44,976 nucleotides of DNA from Streptomyces ureilyticus (GCF_011045025.1 NZ_JAAKZX010000064.1:1-44976), one strand, 5' to 3'; counted from the first letter of the stretch, positions 17,773 through 26,510 are shown. The notes: a model not told the origin generated them from the letters alone. Numbers and translations: made by a program.

Positions 17773-17805
17773 GCGGGCCGGATCCCTGGCGGGGCTCCGG
17801 CCCGC
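17773..17805 (-). terminator. terminator hairpin of the CBS-domain gene
   Basis: GCGGGCCGGA (17773-17782) pairs with TCCGGCCCGC (17796-17805), a ten-bp GC-rich stem eight bases after the CBS gene stop. Confidence 0.7.
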
Positions 17806-17813
17806 TTTACCGC

Positions 17814-18206
17814 TCAGGCCGGTGCGTGCTGCCGTAGCGGGGCCCAGCAGCGGATGATGTCGCGGACCGAGACGATGCCGATGGGCTCGTCGTGGTCGAG
17901 GACGATCAGATGCCGGAAGCCGCCGTGCGCCATGGCGTGCGCCGCCTCCTCCAGCGTCCAGGACGGCGCGGCGAACACGACGTCGGTGGTGGTGTGGGCG
18001 TGTGCCCGCTCGGCGTCCGGGCTCTGGCCCAGGCCGACGGAGTTGAGGATGTCGCGCTCGGTGAGGATGCCGAGGCCGGTGCCGTCGGGGTCGAGGACCA
18101 CGGCTGCGCCGACGCGTCGTGCGGACATCAACGCGGCGGCCTGCCGGAGGGTGTGATCGGGTCCGATGGTGAGGACCACCGTGCTCATGGCGTCACGGAC
18201 GAGCAT
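17814..18206 (-). CDS. tandem CBS-domain protein
   Basis: 130-residue protein made of two CBS motifs (residues ~1-58 and ~68-125), which fold into a Bateman module that usually binds AMP, ATP, NADH or SAM. Landmarks are LVRDAMSTVV, GILTERDILNSVG and GIVSVRDIIRCWAP. It is stand-alone, so it is either a sensor or a partner protein. The ATG at 18206 is chosen because GGAGG lies eleven bases upstream; a GTG four codons earlier would sit directly on that ribosome-binding site. A strong inverted repeat lies 20 bases before the start. Confidence 0.88.
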   Translation of the reverse strand: MLVRDAMSTVVLTIGPDHTLRQAAALMSARRVGAAVVLDPDGTGLGILTERDILNSVGLGQSPDAERAHAHTTTDVVFAAPSWTLEEAAHAMAHGGFRHLIVLDHDEPIGIVSVRDIIRCWAPLRQHAPA

Positions 18207-18225
18207 GGACGGAGCCACCTCCTAC

Positions 18226-18247
18226 GAATCCGTTCGTTAACGGATTC
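18226..18247. promoter_or_regulatory. 9-bp perfect inverted repeat plus tandem 8-bp direct repeat
   Basis: Arms GAATCCGTT and AACGGATTC flank CGTT, just upstream of the CBS gene start. Immediately next to it TTCACAAG is repeated in tandem (18245-18260). Low-GC context argues for an operator or promoter zone rather than a terminator, but a terminator for hisN is possible. Confidence 0.5.
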
Positions 18248-18378
18248 ACAAGTTCACAAGTGGGGGGACTCTCAGAGTCGCAGTTAAAAGGGGAGTCAAC
18301 AAGAGGGCGTGTACGAGCGCTTTTGGGGGCGCTGTCCTCCAGTGAGCGCCGGTGGCCTCGTCTGGTCCCGGATTGGGC

Positions 18379-19179
18379 TCAGTACCGGTGGTTCAAGTAG
18401 CCCAGCAACTCGTCGTGCAGGAGGCCGTTCGACGCGGCGGCGTTCCCGCTGTGCGGGCCCGGGCGGCCGTCGAGGCCGGTGAAGCTGCCGCCCGCCTCGG
18501 TCACGATGATCGCGTTCGCCGCCATGTCCCACAGCGACAGCTCGGGCTCCGCGCAGATGTCGACCGAGCCCTCGGCGACCATCATGTACGGCCAGAAGTC
18601 GCCGTACGCGCGCGTGCGCCACACTTCGCGGGTCAGGTCCAGGAAGCCGTCCAGCAGGCTCCGCTCCTCCCAGCCGCCCAGCGAGGAGTACGCGAAGGAG
18701 GCGTCCGACATGCGCGAGACCCGCGAGACGTGCAGCCGGGTCGCCGAGGACAGGCTGCGCCCGCTGAACGCGCCGTGCCCCTTCGCGGCCCACCAGCGGC
18801 GGCCCAGCGCGGGCGCGGAGACGACGCCGACAACGGGCTGGTAGCCGCCCTCGCTCGCCTCCATCAGGGAGATAAGGGTGGCCCAGACCGGCACCCCGCG
18901 TACGTAGTTCTTGGTGCCGTCGATCGGGTCGATCACCCAGCGGCGGGGGCCCGTGCCCTCGACGCCGTACTCCTCGCCGAGGACCGCGTCCCGCGGGCGG
19001 GCCCGCTGCAGGTGGCCGCGGATCAGCTCCTCGGCGGACTTGTCGGCCTCGCTCACCGGCGTCAGGTCCGGCTTGGTGTCGACCTTGAGGTCGAGCGCCT
19101 TGAAGCGGTCCATGGTCGCGGCGTCGGCGGCGTCCGCCAGGACGTGGGCGAGGCGCAGGTCATCGCGATAGTCGGGCAT
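18379..19179 (-). CDS. hisN: histidinol-phosphatase / inositol monophosphatase-family enzyme
   Basis: 266-residue member of the Mg-dependent IMPase superfamily, placed with actinobacterial HisN (histidinol-phosphate to histidinol, penultimate step of histidine synthesis). Metal-binding residues are seen: GEE at 68-70, DPIDGT at 84-89, and the second Asp motif SLWDMAAN near 220. The length is typical. The ATG at 19179 lacks a strong ribosome-binding site. No other his genes are nearby, as is usual for hisN. An inositol-phosphatase activity cannot be excluded from sequence alone. Confidence 0.85.
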   Translation of the reverse strand: MPDYRDDLRLAHVLADAADAATMDRFKALDLKVDTKPDLTPVSEADKSAEELIRGHLQRARPRDAVLGEEYGVEGTGPRRWVIDPIDGTKNYVRGVPVWATLISLMEASEGGYQPVVGVVSAPALGRRWWAAKGHGAFSGRSLSSATRLHVSRVSRMSDASFAYSSLGGWEERSLLDGFLDLTREVWRTRAYGDFWPYMMVAEGSVDICAEPELSLWDMAANAIIVTEAGGSFTGLDGRPGPHSGNAAASNGLLHDELLGYLNHRY

Positions 19180-19377
19180 GCCCGCACCGTATCTGCCCCG
19201 TTCGGCCCGGGGCCATACCGTCCGGGTGGTCGCTACAGGACCTCCCCGCCGAAGTCGTGATCACCTCGTCCGCGCATGACGTCGACGTACGCCCCTTGAT
19301 GCCGTCGCGAACCCTTGACAGTGCCCCCATCCGCGTCAACTCTGAGCGGCAGAGCCGATCGCCCCAGGGAGGCGCTG

Positions 19378-19989
19378 ATGCCTGCAGCCCGGGATTCCCT
19401 CCTCGACGCCGCCTATACGTCGCTCGCGCGCCGTCCGTGGTCCGCGGTGCGGATGGTCGATGTGGCCGCCGTGGCGGGGGTCTCCCGGCAGACCCTCTAC
19501 AACGAGTTCGGCAGCAAGGAAGGGCTCGCCCGGGCCCTCGTACGACGGGAAGCCGACGCCTATCTCGCCGGCGTGGAGCGCGCCCTTGTGAGCCATGGCG
19601 AGCCGCGCGAGCGGCTGGCGGCGATCGCGGAGTGGACCGCTTCGGCGGCTCGCGGGAACCCCCTGGTGCGGGCCGTGCTCACCGGGTGCTGGAGTGAGCG
19701 GCTGCCGTCGCCGACGTTGTCCGCCGTGCCGTCCTCCTCCGCGGTGCCGGCGCAGCGGCGGGCCGACGGGCCGCTGCCGTCGCCGGGGGACTTCGTGCAG
19801 GTGGTACGGGACCGGGCGGTTGCCTCGATCACCGCGGTGGGGGCGACGAAGTCGGAGACGGTGGAGCTTGCGCGGGCCTGTGAGCTGGTGGTTCGGCTGG
19901 GGTTGTCTTGTGTGCTGGCTCCCGCGGGGGAGGGGGGTACGGCAGGGCTGGTGCGGGATGCGTTGGCGACTGTGCGGGTGGTGAGTTGA
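19378..19989 (+). CDS. TetR-family transcriptional regulator
   Basis: 203-residue regulator. The N-terminal helix-turn-helix is clear: VRMVDVAAVAGVSRQTLYN then EFGSKEGLARALV (residues ~22-60). The C-terminal ligand-binding domain has no assignable ligand. The ATG at 19378 has GGGAGG seven bases upstream. It converges on the SugE-type exporter gene with seven bases between stops; a functional link to the exporter is plausible but unproven. No palindromic TetR operator was recognised near either gene. Confidence 0.9.
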   Translation: MPAARDSLLDAAYTSLARRPWSAVRMVDVAAVAGVSRQTLYNEFGSKEGLARALVRREADAYLAGVERALVSHGEPRERLAAIAEWTASAARGNPLVRAVLTGCWSERLPSPTLSAVPSSSAVPAQRRADGPLPSPGDFVQVVRDRAVASITAVGATKSETVELARACELVVRLGLSCVLAPAGEGGTAGLVRDALATVRVVS

Positions 19990-19996
19990 GTGGCCC

Positions 19997-20320
19997 TCAG
20001 TGCGACGAGCCCGACAGCTGCAGCCCGATCACTCCCACAATCACCAGCGTGATCGAGACGATCTTCAAGGTGGAGACCAGGTCCCCCAGGAAGACCATGC
20101 CGTAGATCGCGGTGCCCGCCGCGCCGATGCCCGTCCAGACCGCGTACGCGGGGCCGACGTCGAGTTTTCTCAGGGAGAGGGTGAGGAGGCCGAAGCTGCC
20201 CAGGGCGAAGATGGCGAAGGCGACCGTCGGCCAGAGCCTCGTGAAGCCGTGTGAGAGTTTCAGGCAGACGGCGAAGCCCGTCTCCAAGAGACCGGCGACG
20301 ACAACCAGCAGCCACGCCAT
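19997..20320 (-). CDS. sugE: SugE/Gdx-type small multidrug-resistance transporter
   Basis: 107-residue four-helix SMR protein. The conserved membrane Glu is E13 in LLVVVAGLLETGFAV. The segments HGFTRLWP and AYAVWTGIGAAGTA are typical of the SugE/Gdx branch, many of which export guanidinium, rather than of EmrE. It works as an antiparallel dimer driven by protons. The ATG at 20320 is the natural start; the open frame upstream is not membrane-like. I looked for a guanidine riboswitch upstream and did not find one. Confidence 0.88.
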   Translation of the reverse strand: MAWLLVVVAGLLETGFAVCLKLSHGFTRLWPTVAFAIFALGSFGLLTLSLRKLDVGPAYAVWTGIGAAGTAIYGMVFLGDLVSTLKIVSITLVIVGVIGLQLSGSSH

Positions 20321-20440
20321 GTGATGCCCTCCCACGCTCCGTGACCGCTTCGTCTGGCTTAAGGTCCCGCTTGGTGCGATTATGCCTTTACCGTCGTGGC
20401 GGCGATGCAAACAAAACTGAGGTCACCGGCGATCAGTCTT

Positions 20441-20473
20441 GCCATCAGTCGCCGTCTGTCGCCATCAGTCGCC
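20441..20473. repeat. 13-bp direct repeat at the rsgA 3' end
   Basis: GCCATCAGTCGCC occurs at 20441-20453 and 20461-20473; the second copy overlaps the rsgA stop codon. It may be a slippage duplication. Confidence 0.6.
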
Positions 20474-21475
20474 CTCGCGCCGCTCACGCGTGGCGAGCAG
20501 CCGACGCAGCGAGTAGAGCCGGGCCGGGTCCGCGTGGCCCTCGGCCACCCACTCGTCCAGCGCGCAGTCCGGCTCGTCGTGGCTGCACGCGCGCGGGCAG
20601 CCCTCGGTTCCCGGCTCCAGGTCGGGGAACGCGTGGATGACCCGGGAGGGGTCCACGTGGTGCAGCCCGAAGGACCGTACGCCCGGAGTGTCGACCAGCC
20701 ACCCCTCGTCATCCGGCAACGGCAGCGCGAGCGCCGACGTCGTCGTGTGGCGCCCGCGGCCCGTCACCGCGTTGACCACGCCCGTGGAACGCCGCCGCTC
20801 CTTGGCCACGAGCGCGTTGACCAGTGTCGTCTTGCCGACGCCCGAGTGCCCGACAAACGCCGTGATCTTGCCGTCCAACTGCTTGCGCACCCGGTCCACC
20901 GCCTCCCCGCTCTCCAGTTCCGCACGCCTGGTCACGACATACGGAACCCCCAACGCCCCGTACAGCTCAAGGAGTTCGTCCGGCGGGGCGAGGTCCGACT
21001 TGGTGAGCACGAGGAGCGGGTCGAGTCCGCCGGCGTACGCGGCGACCAGGCAGCGGTCGATCAGGCGTGGGCGCGGCTCCGGGTCGGCGAGGGCGGTGAC
21101 GATCGCCAGCTGGTCGGCGTTGGCGACGACGACGCGCTCGTACGGATCGTCGTCGTCGGCGGTGCGCCGCAGGACCGAGGTGCGCGGCTCGATGCGGACG
21201 ATGCGGGCCAGGGTGTCCTTCTTGCCGGTGAGGTCGCCGACGATGGCCACCTGGTCGCCGACGACCGCGGCCTTGCGGCCCAGTTCGCGGGCCTTCATGG
21301 CGTACACCACGCGGTCCTCGACGAGGCATGTCAGCCGGCCCCGGTCGACGGTGAGGACCATGCCCTCGGCGGCGTCCTCGTGCTTGGGCCGGATGTTCGT
21401 ACGCGGCCTGCTGCCCTTGCGGCCGGGGCGGGTGCGGATGTCGTCTTCGTCGGTGTGCTTGCCGTAGCGGCGCAT
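20465..21475 (-). CDS. rsgA: ribosome small-subunit-dependent GTPase A
   Basis: 336-residue circularly permuted GTPase that helps late 30S assembly. An N-terminal OB-fold covers residues ~35-100; then the G motifs appear in permuted order: G4 (LTKSDL), G1 (GHSGVGKTTL), G3 (DTPG). The C-terminal zinc knuckle is CPRACSHDEPDC. The ATG at 21475 is favoured, 16 bases after the aroA stop, so the two genes are probably cotranscribed. The first ~30 residues are basic and charged, as in other Streptomyces RsgA proteins. Confidence 0.93.
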   Translation of the reverse strand: MRRYGKHTDEDDIRTRPGRKGSRPRTNIRPKHEDAAEGMVLTVDRGRLTCLVEDRVVYAMKARELGRKAAVVGDQVAIVGDLTGKKDTLARIVRIEPRTSVLRRTADDDDPYERVVVANADQLAIVTALADPEPRPRLIDRCLVAAYAGGLDPLLVLTKSDLAPPDELLELYGALGVPYVVTRRAELESGEAVDRVRKQLDGKITAFVGHSGVGKTTLVNALVAKERRRSTGVVNAVTGRGRHTTTSALALPLPDDEGWLVDTPGVRSFGLHHVDPSRVIHAFPDLEPGTEGCPRACSHDEPDCALDEWVAEGHADPARLYSLRRLLATRERREGD

Positions 21476-21491
21476 GGTCCGTGTCCGCCCG

Positions 21492-22808
21492 TCAGTTCCC
21501 GAGCATTCCGGTCCACAGGTCGGGGAAGTCCGGCAGGGTCTTCGCCGTCGTCGCCACGTTCTCGATCTGTACGTCCGGCACGGCGAGACCGATGATCGCA
21601 CCCGCGGTGGCCATGCGGTGGTCGTCGTACGTGTGGAAGACCCCGCCGTGCAGCGGACGCGGGCGGATGTGCAGTCCGTCGGCGCTCTCGGTGACGTCGC
21701 CGCCCAGCTCGTTGATCTCCTTGGTGAGCGCGGCGAGGCGGTCCGTCTCGTGCAGGCGCAGATGGGCCACGCCGCGGAGGGTGGAGGGCGAGTCGGCGAG
21801 GGCCGCCACCGCCGCGATGCCGGGGGTCAGTTCGCCGACCTCGCCGAGGTCCACCTCGATGCCGTGGATCGTGCCGGAGCCGGTGAACTCCAGGCCCCGG
21901 TCGGTCAGTTCGCAGGAACCGCCCATATCGGTGAAGATCTCGCGCAGCCTGTCGCCGGGCTGGGTGGTGTGCGCGGGCCAGTCGGGGACGACGACCCGGC
22001 CGCCGGTGACCAGGGCCGCCGCCAGGAACGGCTGGGCGTTCGACAGGTCGGGCTCGACCGTCAGATCGCGGCCGAGCAGCGCGCCGGCGGTGACTCGCCA
22101 GACGTTCGGCTCACCGCCCGACTCCGGGGTGTCCACCTGGGCGCCGACCGACCGCAGCATGTCGACGGTCATCCGGATGTGCGGCATGGAGGGCAGTGTC
22201 GAGCCGGTGTGCCGTACCTCGACGCCCTGGTTGAAGCGCGGCCCGGACAGCAGCAGCGCGCTCACGAACTGGCTGGACGAGGACGCGTCGATCTCCACAG
22301 GGCCGCCCTCCAGGGCCCCGCCGCCGTGCACGGTCAGCGGCAGCGTGCCGCGGCCGTCGTCGTCGATACGGGCGCCGAGAGTGCGCAGGGCGTCGATCAC
22401 GCCGTTCAGGGGACGCTCGTACGAACGTGGGTCGCCGTCGAAGCGGATGGGGCCGTCGGCGAGCGTGGCGACCGGCGGCAGGAAGCGCATCACCGTGCCG
22501 GCGTTGCCGACGTCGACGGTGGCCGGGCCCTGTAGGCCCGAGGGGATGACACGCCAGGCCTCGCCGGAGCCGTCCGGGCCCACGCCCTCCTCGATGCCGA
22601 CGCCCATGGCGCGCAGGGCGTCGGCCATCAGCACGGTGTCGCGGGAGCGCAGGGGGCGGCGCAGCCAGCCGGGCTCGGCCGCGAGGGCGGCCAGCACCAG
22701 GGCCCGGTTGGTGACCGACTTGGACCCGGGCACGTGGACCGTCGCGTCGACGGCTCCGCTCGCGTGCGGGGCGGGCCAGAGGGCGGTGTTCGCGGGGTTC
22801 GGGGCCAT
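21492..22808 (-). CDS. aroA: 3-phosphoshikimate 1-carboxyvinyltransferase (EPSP synthase)
   Basis: 438-residue enzyme joining shikimate-3-phosphate and phosphoenolpyruvate in aromatic amino acid synthesis. Landmarks: VPGSKSVTNRALVLAALA near the start, NAGTVMRFLPP (residues ~100-112), the substrate-binding ASSSSQF, LHETDRL near the C-terminus and DDHRMA. It has the full family length. The ATG at 22808 follows GTGGGG; a GTG three codons upstream is an alternative. It is the first gene of an apparent aroA-rsgA transcript. Confidence 0.95.
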   Translation of the reverse strand: MAPNPANTALWPAPHASGAVDATVHVPGSKSVTNRALVLAALAAEPGWLRRPLRSRDTVLMADALRAMGVGIEEGVGPDGSGEAWRVIPSGLQGPATVDVGNAGTVMRFLPPVATLADGPIRFDGDPRSYERPLNGVIDALRTLGARIDDDGRGTLPLTVHGGGALEGGPVEIDASSSSQFVSALLLSGPRFNQGVEVRHTGSTLPSMPHIRMTVDMLRSVGAQVDTPESGGEPNVWRVTAGALLGRDLTVEPDLSNAQPFLAAALVTGGRVVVPDWPAHTTQPGDRLREIFTDMGGSCELTDRGLEFTGSGTIHGIEVDLGEVGELTPGIAAVAALADSPSTLRGVAHLRLHETDRLAALTKEINELGGDVTESADGLHIRPRPLHGGVFHTYDDHRMATAGAIIGLAVPDVQIENVATTAKTLPDFPDLWTGMLGN

Positions 22809-22892
22809 AGGCCCCACTCTAGTAGTCGGCCGTGCTTCGAGTGCGGGAGCGTTGTGGCTGGTCGCGCCCCATGGAGGAGGGCGCGTCGTGCT

Positions 22893-23615
22893 TCAGACCT
22901 GCAGAAGCCACCTGCCCCCGCCTATCAGCGAGCACAGGCTCACCGCGTGGAACAGGAACAGCCACATTCCGGCCGGGACATGGGTCAGCCGGGACAGCTG
23001 GTCCGCGTCCGAGTCGCCCGCGCCGCCTCGGCTTCGCTTCGCCTGCAGCTCGAAGGCCGGGCGTACGCCGCCAAGCAGCAGGAACCAGACCACGGCGTAC
23101 GCGAACGCCGCCTGCACCTGAGGGCCCGTCAACCAGGACACCACCACGAACGTGCCGCCGGTGAGGAGCACCGTGAGGGCGCCGTACGCGTTGCGGATCA
23201 TCACCAGCATCGCCACGAGCAGCAGCGTTGCCAGCCACAGGAGCGCGGTGATGTGGCCCGCGGCGAGGAATGCGGCGCCGCCGAGGCCCAGCAACGGGGG
23301 AGCGGTGTAGCCGGCCGCCGCGGTGAGGATCATGCCGAGACCGGTCGGCTTGCCGCGACTGACCGTGAGGCCGCTGGTGTCGGAGTGCAGCCGTATGCCG
23401 CTGAGGCTGCGGCCGGTGAGCAGCGCGATCAGACCGTGGCCGCCCTCGTGGGCGATGGTGATGGCGTTGCGCGAGAGCCGCCACAGGCCGTGCGGGACGA
23501 TCACGGCGAGAGCGGCGGCCATGGTGGCGACGACCACCCAGATGTCGGGGTCGGGCTGGCTGCCGAAAACCTCGTCCCAGAGGGTGGCCAGCGAGGTGGC
23601 TGCGGTGGCTTCCAT
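22893..23615 (-). CDS. M50-like membrane metalloprotease
   Basis: 240-residue integral membrane protein with about six hydrophobic segments. The zinc motif H56-E57-G-G-H60 is in AHEGGHGLIALLTGR, and no PDZ domain is present, so it matches the M50B-like (YUP8H12-like) family. The substrate is unknown. The ATG at 23615 has a GAGGAG about 15 bases upstream, somewhat far. It is divergent from the SRAP gene with only 51 bases between starts, and is followed by aroA in the same direction. Confidence 0.85.
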   Translation of the reverse strand: MEATAATSLATLWDEVFGSQPDPDIWVVVATMAAALAVIVPHGLWRLSRNAITIAHEGGHGLIALLTGRSLSGIRLHSDTSGLTVSRGKPTGLGMILTAAAGYTAPPLLGLGGAAFLAAGHITALLWLATLLLVAMLVMIRNAYGALTVLLTGGTFVVVSWLTGPQVQAAFAYAVVWFLLLGGVRPAFELQAKRSRGGAGDSDADQLSRLTHVPAGMWLFLFHAVSLCSLIGGGRWLLQV

Positions 23616-23666
23616 TGTGTGCGGGAGTCTCCTCGTGGTCGCGCCAAGTCTGGCAGTGTGGCACGT

Positions 23667-24482
23667 ATGTGCGGACGTTATGCGTCGAGTCGTAGGCCTG
23701 AGGATCTCGCAGGAATCTTTGAAGTCGAGAAGTGGGAGCCGGAGGAACAGTTCGAAGCCGACTACAACGTGGCCCCCACCAAGGACGTCTACGCGGTACT
23801 CGACCGTCCTCTTAAGGACGTCGAAGACCCCAAGCCGGTTCGCCAGTTGCGCCGGCTCAAGTGGGGGCTGGTGCCGTCCTGGTCGAAGACGCCCGAGGGC
23901 GGCGCCCGGATGATCAACGCCCGCGCGGAGACCGTGCACGAGAAGCCCTCGTACCGGCGGGCCTTCTCCTCCCGGCGCTGCATCATCCCCGCGGACGGCT
24001 ATTACGAGTGGGTGACCGGCAAGGCCGAGCGCGACCTGGAGGCCGAGGGCAAGAAGAAACGGCCGCGCAAGCAGCCGTACTTCGTGCTGCCCGCCGACGG
24101 TTCCGTCTTCGCGATGGCCGGGCTGTACGAGTTCTGGCGGGACAAGACGCTGCCCGACGACCATCCGCAGTCCTGGTGGGTGACCTGCTCCGTCATCACG
24201 ACCGAGGCGGAGAAGTCGCCCCTCGCGGTGGCCCCGGCCGACGGCCCGCACGTTCTGGCCGACATCCATCCCCGTATGCCCCTGATGCTCACGCCCGACC
24301 GCTGGGACTCCTGGCTCGATCCGTCCCGTACGGACGTCGAGGACCTGCGCTCCCTGCTCGAGCCGCCCCCGCCGGGGCTGATGCGCGCCTACCCCGTCTC
24401 CACGGCGGTCAGCAACGTGCGCAACAACGGCCCCGAGCTGCTCAAAGAGCTGGAGGGGCCCGAAGAGGGCACACTCTTCTGA
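23667..24482 (+). CDS. SOS response-associated peptidase (SRAP/YedK/HMCES family)
   Basis: 271 residues. Members form a thiazolidine crosslink with abasic sites in single-stranded DNA and so protect replication. The catalytic Cys is residue 2 (MCGRYA), exposed after Met removal; conserved NARAET at 84-89, E114 in DGYYEW, and a late HPRMP complete the active site. The start must be the ATG at 23667, since Cys2 fixes it; there is no good ribosome-binding site, so the mRNA may be leaderless. A Lys-rich insertion (GKKKRPRKQ) lies at about 128-136. The next gene begins one base after its stop. Confidence 0.93.
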   Translation: MCGRYASSRRPEDLAGIFEVEKWEPEEQFEADYNVAPTKDVYAVLDRPLKDVEDPKPVRQLRRLKWGLVPSWSKTPEGGARMINARAETVHEKPSYRRAFSSRRCIIPADGYYEWVTGKAERDLEAEGKKKRPRKQPYFVLPADGSVFAMAGLYEFWRDKTLPDDHPQSWWVTCSVITTEAEKSPLAVAPADGPHVLADIHPRMPLMLTPDRWDSWLDPSRTDVEDLRSLLEPPPPGLMRAYPVSTAVSNVRNNGPELLKELEGPEEGTLF

Positions 24483-24483
24483 T

Positions 24484-25128
24484 GTGACGCAGAGCAACGA
24501 ACTCGTAGAGCTTGTGGAGACGGACGCGGGTACGGCCCGCGTCACCTGGCACAGGGCGAAGCAGGCGCGGCTGGTGCTCGCAGCGAGCCACGGAGCCGGC
24601 GGCGGCATCGAGGCGCGGGACCTGCGCGCCCTCGCCGCCGAGCTCCCCGCGCACGGTGTGACCGTCGCCCTCGTCGAGCAGCCCTGGCGGGTGGCGGGCA
24701 AGAAGCTGGCGCCCGCGCCGAAGACGCTCGACGTGGGCTGGCGCGGGATCTGGCCGACGCTCGCCGGACCCGGTCTGCCGGTCGTGGCGGGCGGTCGCAG
24801 CGCGGGCGCCCGCGTGGCCTGTCGTACGGCCAAGGAACTGGGCGCCGCCGCAGTGCTCGCCCTCAGCTTCCCGCTGCACCCGCCGGGCAAGCCGGAGAAG
24901 TCGCGCGCCGACGAGCTGCTCGGGGCCGGTGTGCCCACGCTCGTCGTCCAGGGCGGCAACGACCCGTTCGGAAAGCCGGAGGAGTTCCCGGAAGGCCCGT
25001 ACGACCTCGTGGAGGTGCCGTACGGCGATCACGGTTTCGCCGTGCCCAAGCGGGCGGACATCGGCCAGGAGCAGGCGCTGGGGATCCTCACCGAGGGCGT
25101 CGTGAAGTGGCTTTCGTCACTCGCATAG
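24484..25128 (+). CDS. alpha/beta-hydrolase-family protein
   Basis: 214-residue alpha/beta hydrolase of the KANL3/Tex30-like group. The oxyanion-hole loop is HGAGGG near residue 36, the nucleophile elbow GRSAGA near 103 and a late GDHGF supplies the likely catalytic His. The start is the GTG at 24484, two bases after the SRAP stop, so the two are almost certainly cotranscribed. Substrate unknown. It precedes sigR in the same direction by about 100 bases. Confidence 0.85.
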   Translation: MTQSNELVELVETDAGTARVTWHRAKQARLVLAASHGAGGGIEARDLRALAAELPAHGVTVALVEQPWRVAGKKLAPAPKTLDVGWRGIWPTLAGPGLPVVAGGRSAGARVACRTAKELGAAAVLALSFPLHPPGKPEKSRADELLGAGVPTLVVQGGNDPFGKPEEFPEGPYDLVEVPYGDHGFAVPKRADIGQEQALGILTEGVVKWLSSLA

Positions 25129-25145
25129 GCCCGTGTCATGGGGCG

Positions 25146-25171
25146 GGAATGATGCGGTAGCGGCCTCTGTT
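25146..25171 (+). promoter_or_regulatory. sigmaR-dependent promoter of sigR (sigRp2-like)
   Basis: GGAAT at 25146-25150, exactly 18 bases, then GTT at 25169-25171. This is the established GGAAT-N18/19-GTT consensus of sigmaR promoters, and autoregulation of sigR from such a promoter is known in S. coelicolor. The predicted start site lies ~25178, upstream of the long-form ATG. Confidence 0.85.
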
Positions 25172-25231
25172 GAGAGCGGCAGACGTACTCACACCGAGTA
25201 CTTGCCGTCCGTAGGAGAGGAAGTCCGCCGC

Positions 25232-26155
25232 ATGGGTTCGACCATCTGCCCGCCCGTCTCCCACCACCACCCCGTGGACGAGCTGCGCCCGGCAGAGTCT
25301 GATTCGAACCGCAGCAGTGCAACTGACCTGGACTGGTCCGTCCTGCATGCGGCAAAGACCGGCCCGGTACGGGCGGCGGGCGGAGCGAATCGGCGCGCCA
25401 CCCCGACCGCAGGTCGTCTATCCTCCGATTCGAGTGGGACCGGTTTCGGTCCGACGACATCGTTTGAGGAGGTGGGTCCGGTCACTGGGACCGACGCAGG
25501 GACCGGCTACGGCCAGGCGGAGCAGCCAGAGGGCCGGGGCAGCGGTACGGAGTCGACCGCCGAGCGCAACGCGCGCTTCGAGCGGGACGCCATGGAATTC
25601 CTCGACCAGATGTACTCGGCCGCGCTGCGTATGACGCGTAACCCGGCCGACGCCGAGGACCTGGTGCAGGAGACGTACGCGAAGGCGTACGCGTCCTTCC
25701 ACCAGTTCCGCGAGGGCACCAACCTGAAGGCCTGGCTGTACCGGATCCTCACGAACACCTTCATCAACTCGTACCGCAAGAAGCAGCGCGAACCCCAGCG
25801 CAGTGCGGCCGAGGAGATCGAGGACTGGCAGCTGGCACGCGCCGAGTCGCACATGTCGACCGGTCTGCGCTCCGCCGAGTCGCAGGCGCTCGACCACCTG
25901 CCCGACTCGGACGTGAAGGAAGCGCTCCAGGCGATCCCCGAGGAGTTCCGCATCGCCGTCTATCTGGCGGACGTTGAGGGCTTTGCGTACAAGGAGATCG
26001 CCGACATCATGGGGACACCTATCGGTACGGTGATGTCCCGGCTGCACCGGGGCCGCCGCCAACTGCGCGGCATGCTCGAGGACTACGCGCGTGAGCGCGG
26101 ACTGGTCCCGGCCGGCGTCGGAGAGTCGAACGAAGCGAAAGGCTCGGGCTCATGA
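25232..26155 (+). CDS. sigR: thiol-oxidative stress ECF sigma factor SigR (long and short forms)
   Basis: SigR directs the response to disulfide stress (thioredoxin, mycothiol and proteolysis genes) and is held inactive by RsrA. Region 2 (FLDQMYSAALRMTRNPADAEDLVQ as landmark, starting ~50 residues into the short form) and region 4 (FAYKEIADIMGTPIGTVMSRL) are intact. Two starts are supported. The GTG at 25472, with GAGGAG directly before it, gives 227 residues, the classic sigmaR length. The ATG at 25232, with GGAGAGGAAG eight bases upstream and downstream of the sigmaR promoter, gives a form with an 80-residue N-terminal extension, equivalent to unstable sigmaR-prime. The stop overlaps the rsrA start (ATGA). 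Confidence 0.95.
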   Translation: MGSTICPPVSHHHPVDELRPAESDSNRSSATDLDWSVLHAAKTGPVRAAGGANRRATPTAGRLSSDSSGTGFGPTTSFEEVGPVTGTDAGTGYGQAEQPEGRGSGTESTAERNARFERDAMEFLDQMYSAALRMTRNPADAEDLVQETYAKAYASFHQFREGTNLKAWLYRILTNTFINSYRKKQREPQRSAAEEIEDWQLARAESHMSTGLRSAESQALDHLPDSDVKEALQAIPEEFRIAVYLADVEGFAYKEIADIMGTPIGTVMSRLHRGRRQLRGMLEDYARERGLVPAGVGESNEAKGSGS

Positions 26156-26466
26156 GCTGCGGAGACCCGCACGAGACGGACTGCAGTGAGGTACTCGATC
26201 ATCTCTACGAGTTCCTCGACAGTGAGATTCCGCCCGCCGATCGCGACAAGTACAAGCAGCACTTCGAGGAGTGCTCGCCGTGCCTGGAGAAGTACGGGCT
26301 CGAAGAGGCCGTGAAGAAGCTGGTCAAGCGTTGCTGCGGCCATGATGACGTGCCGACCGATCTGCGGTCGAAGGTCTTGGGCCGGATCGACATGATCCGC
26401 TGCGGCGAGACCGTGCCCGACCACGATGTGACGGCGGCGCCCCGGGTGACGCCGCAGGAGTCCTGA
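26152..26466 (+). CDS. rsrA: redox-sensing zinc anti-sigma factor RsrA
   Basis: 104-residue ZAS-family anti-sigma factor binding SigR in reduced, zinc-loaded form; oxidation forms a disulfide and releases SigR. The zinc motif is complete: C11, H37, C41 and C44 (HFEECSPC), with the extra C3 and the vicinal C61-C62 known from S. coelicolor RsrA. The length and spacing match the family. The ATG overlaps the sigR stop, so translation is coupled and the two proteins are made in balance. A hairpin terminator follows 45 bases later. Confidence 0.96.
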   Translation: MSCGDPHETDCSEVLDHLYEFLDSEIPPADRDKYKQHFEECSPCLEKYGLEEAVKKLVKRCCGHDDVPTDLRSKVLGRIDMIRCGETVPDHDVTAAPRVTPQES

Positions 26467-26510
26467 TCTCCTGGCGTGATGCATGACGCACATGCGTGAC
26501 GTGCATACGC

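Noticed and set aside
20321..20464. Guanidine riboswitch upstream of sugE
   Set aside because: ACGA tetranucleotides occur, but no paired ACGR-loop hairpins or ykkC-like core could be drawn.
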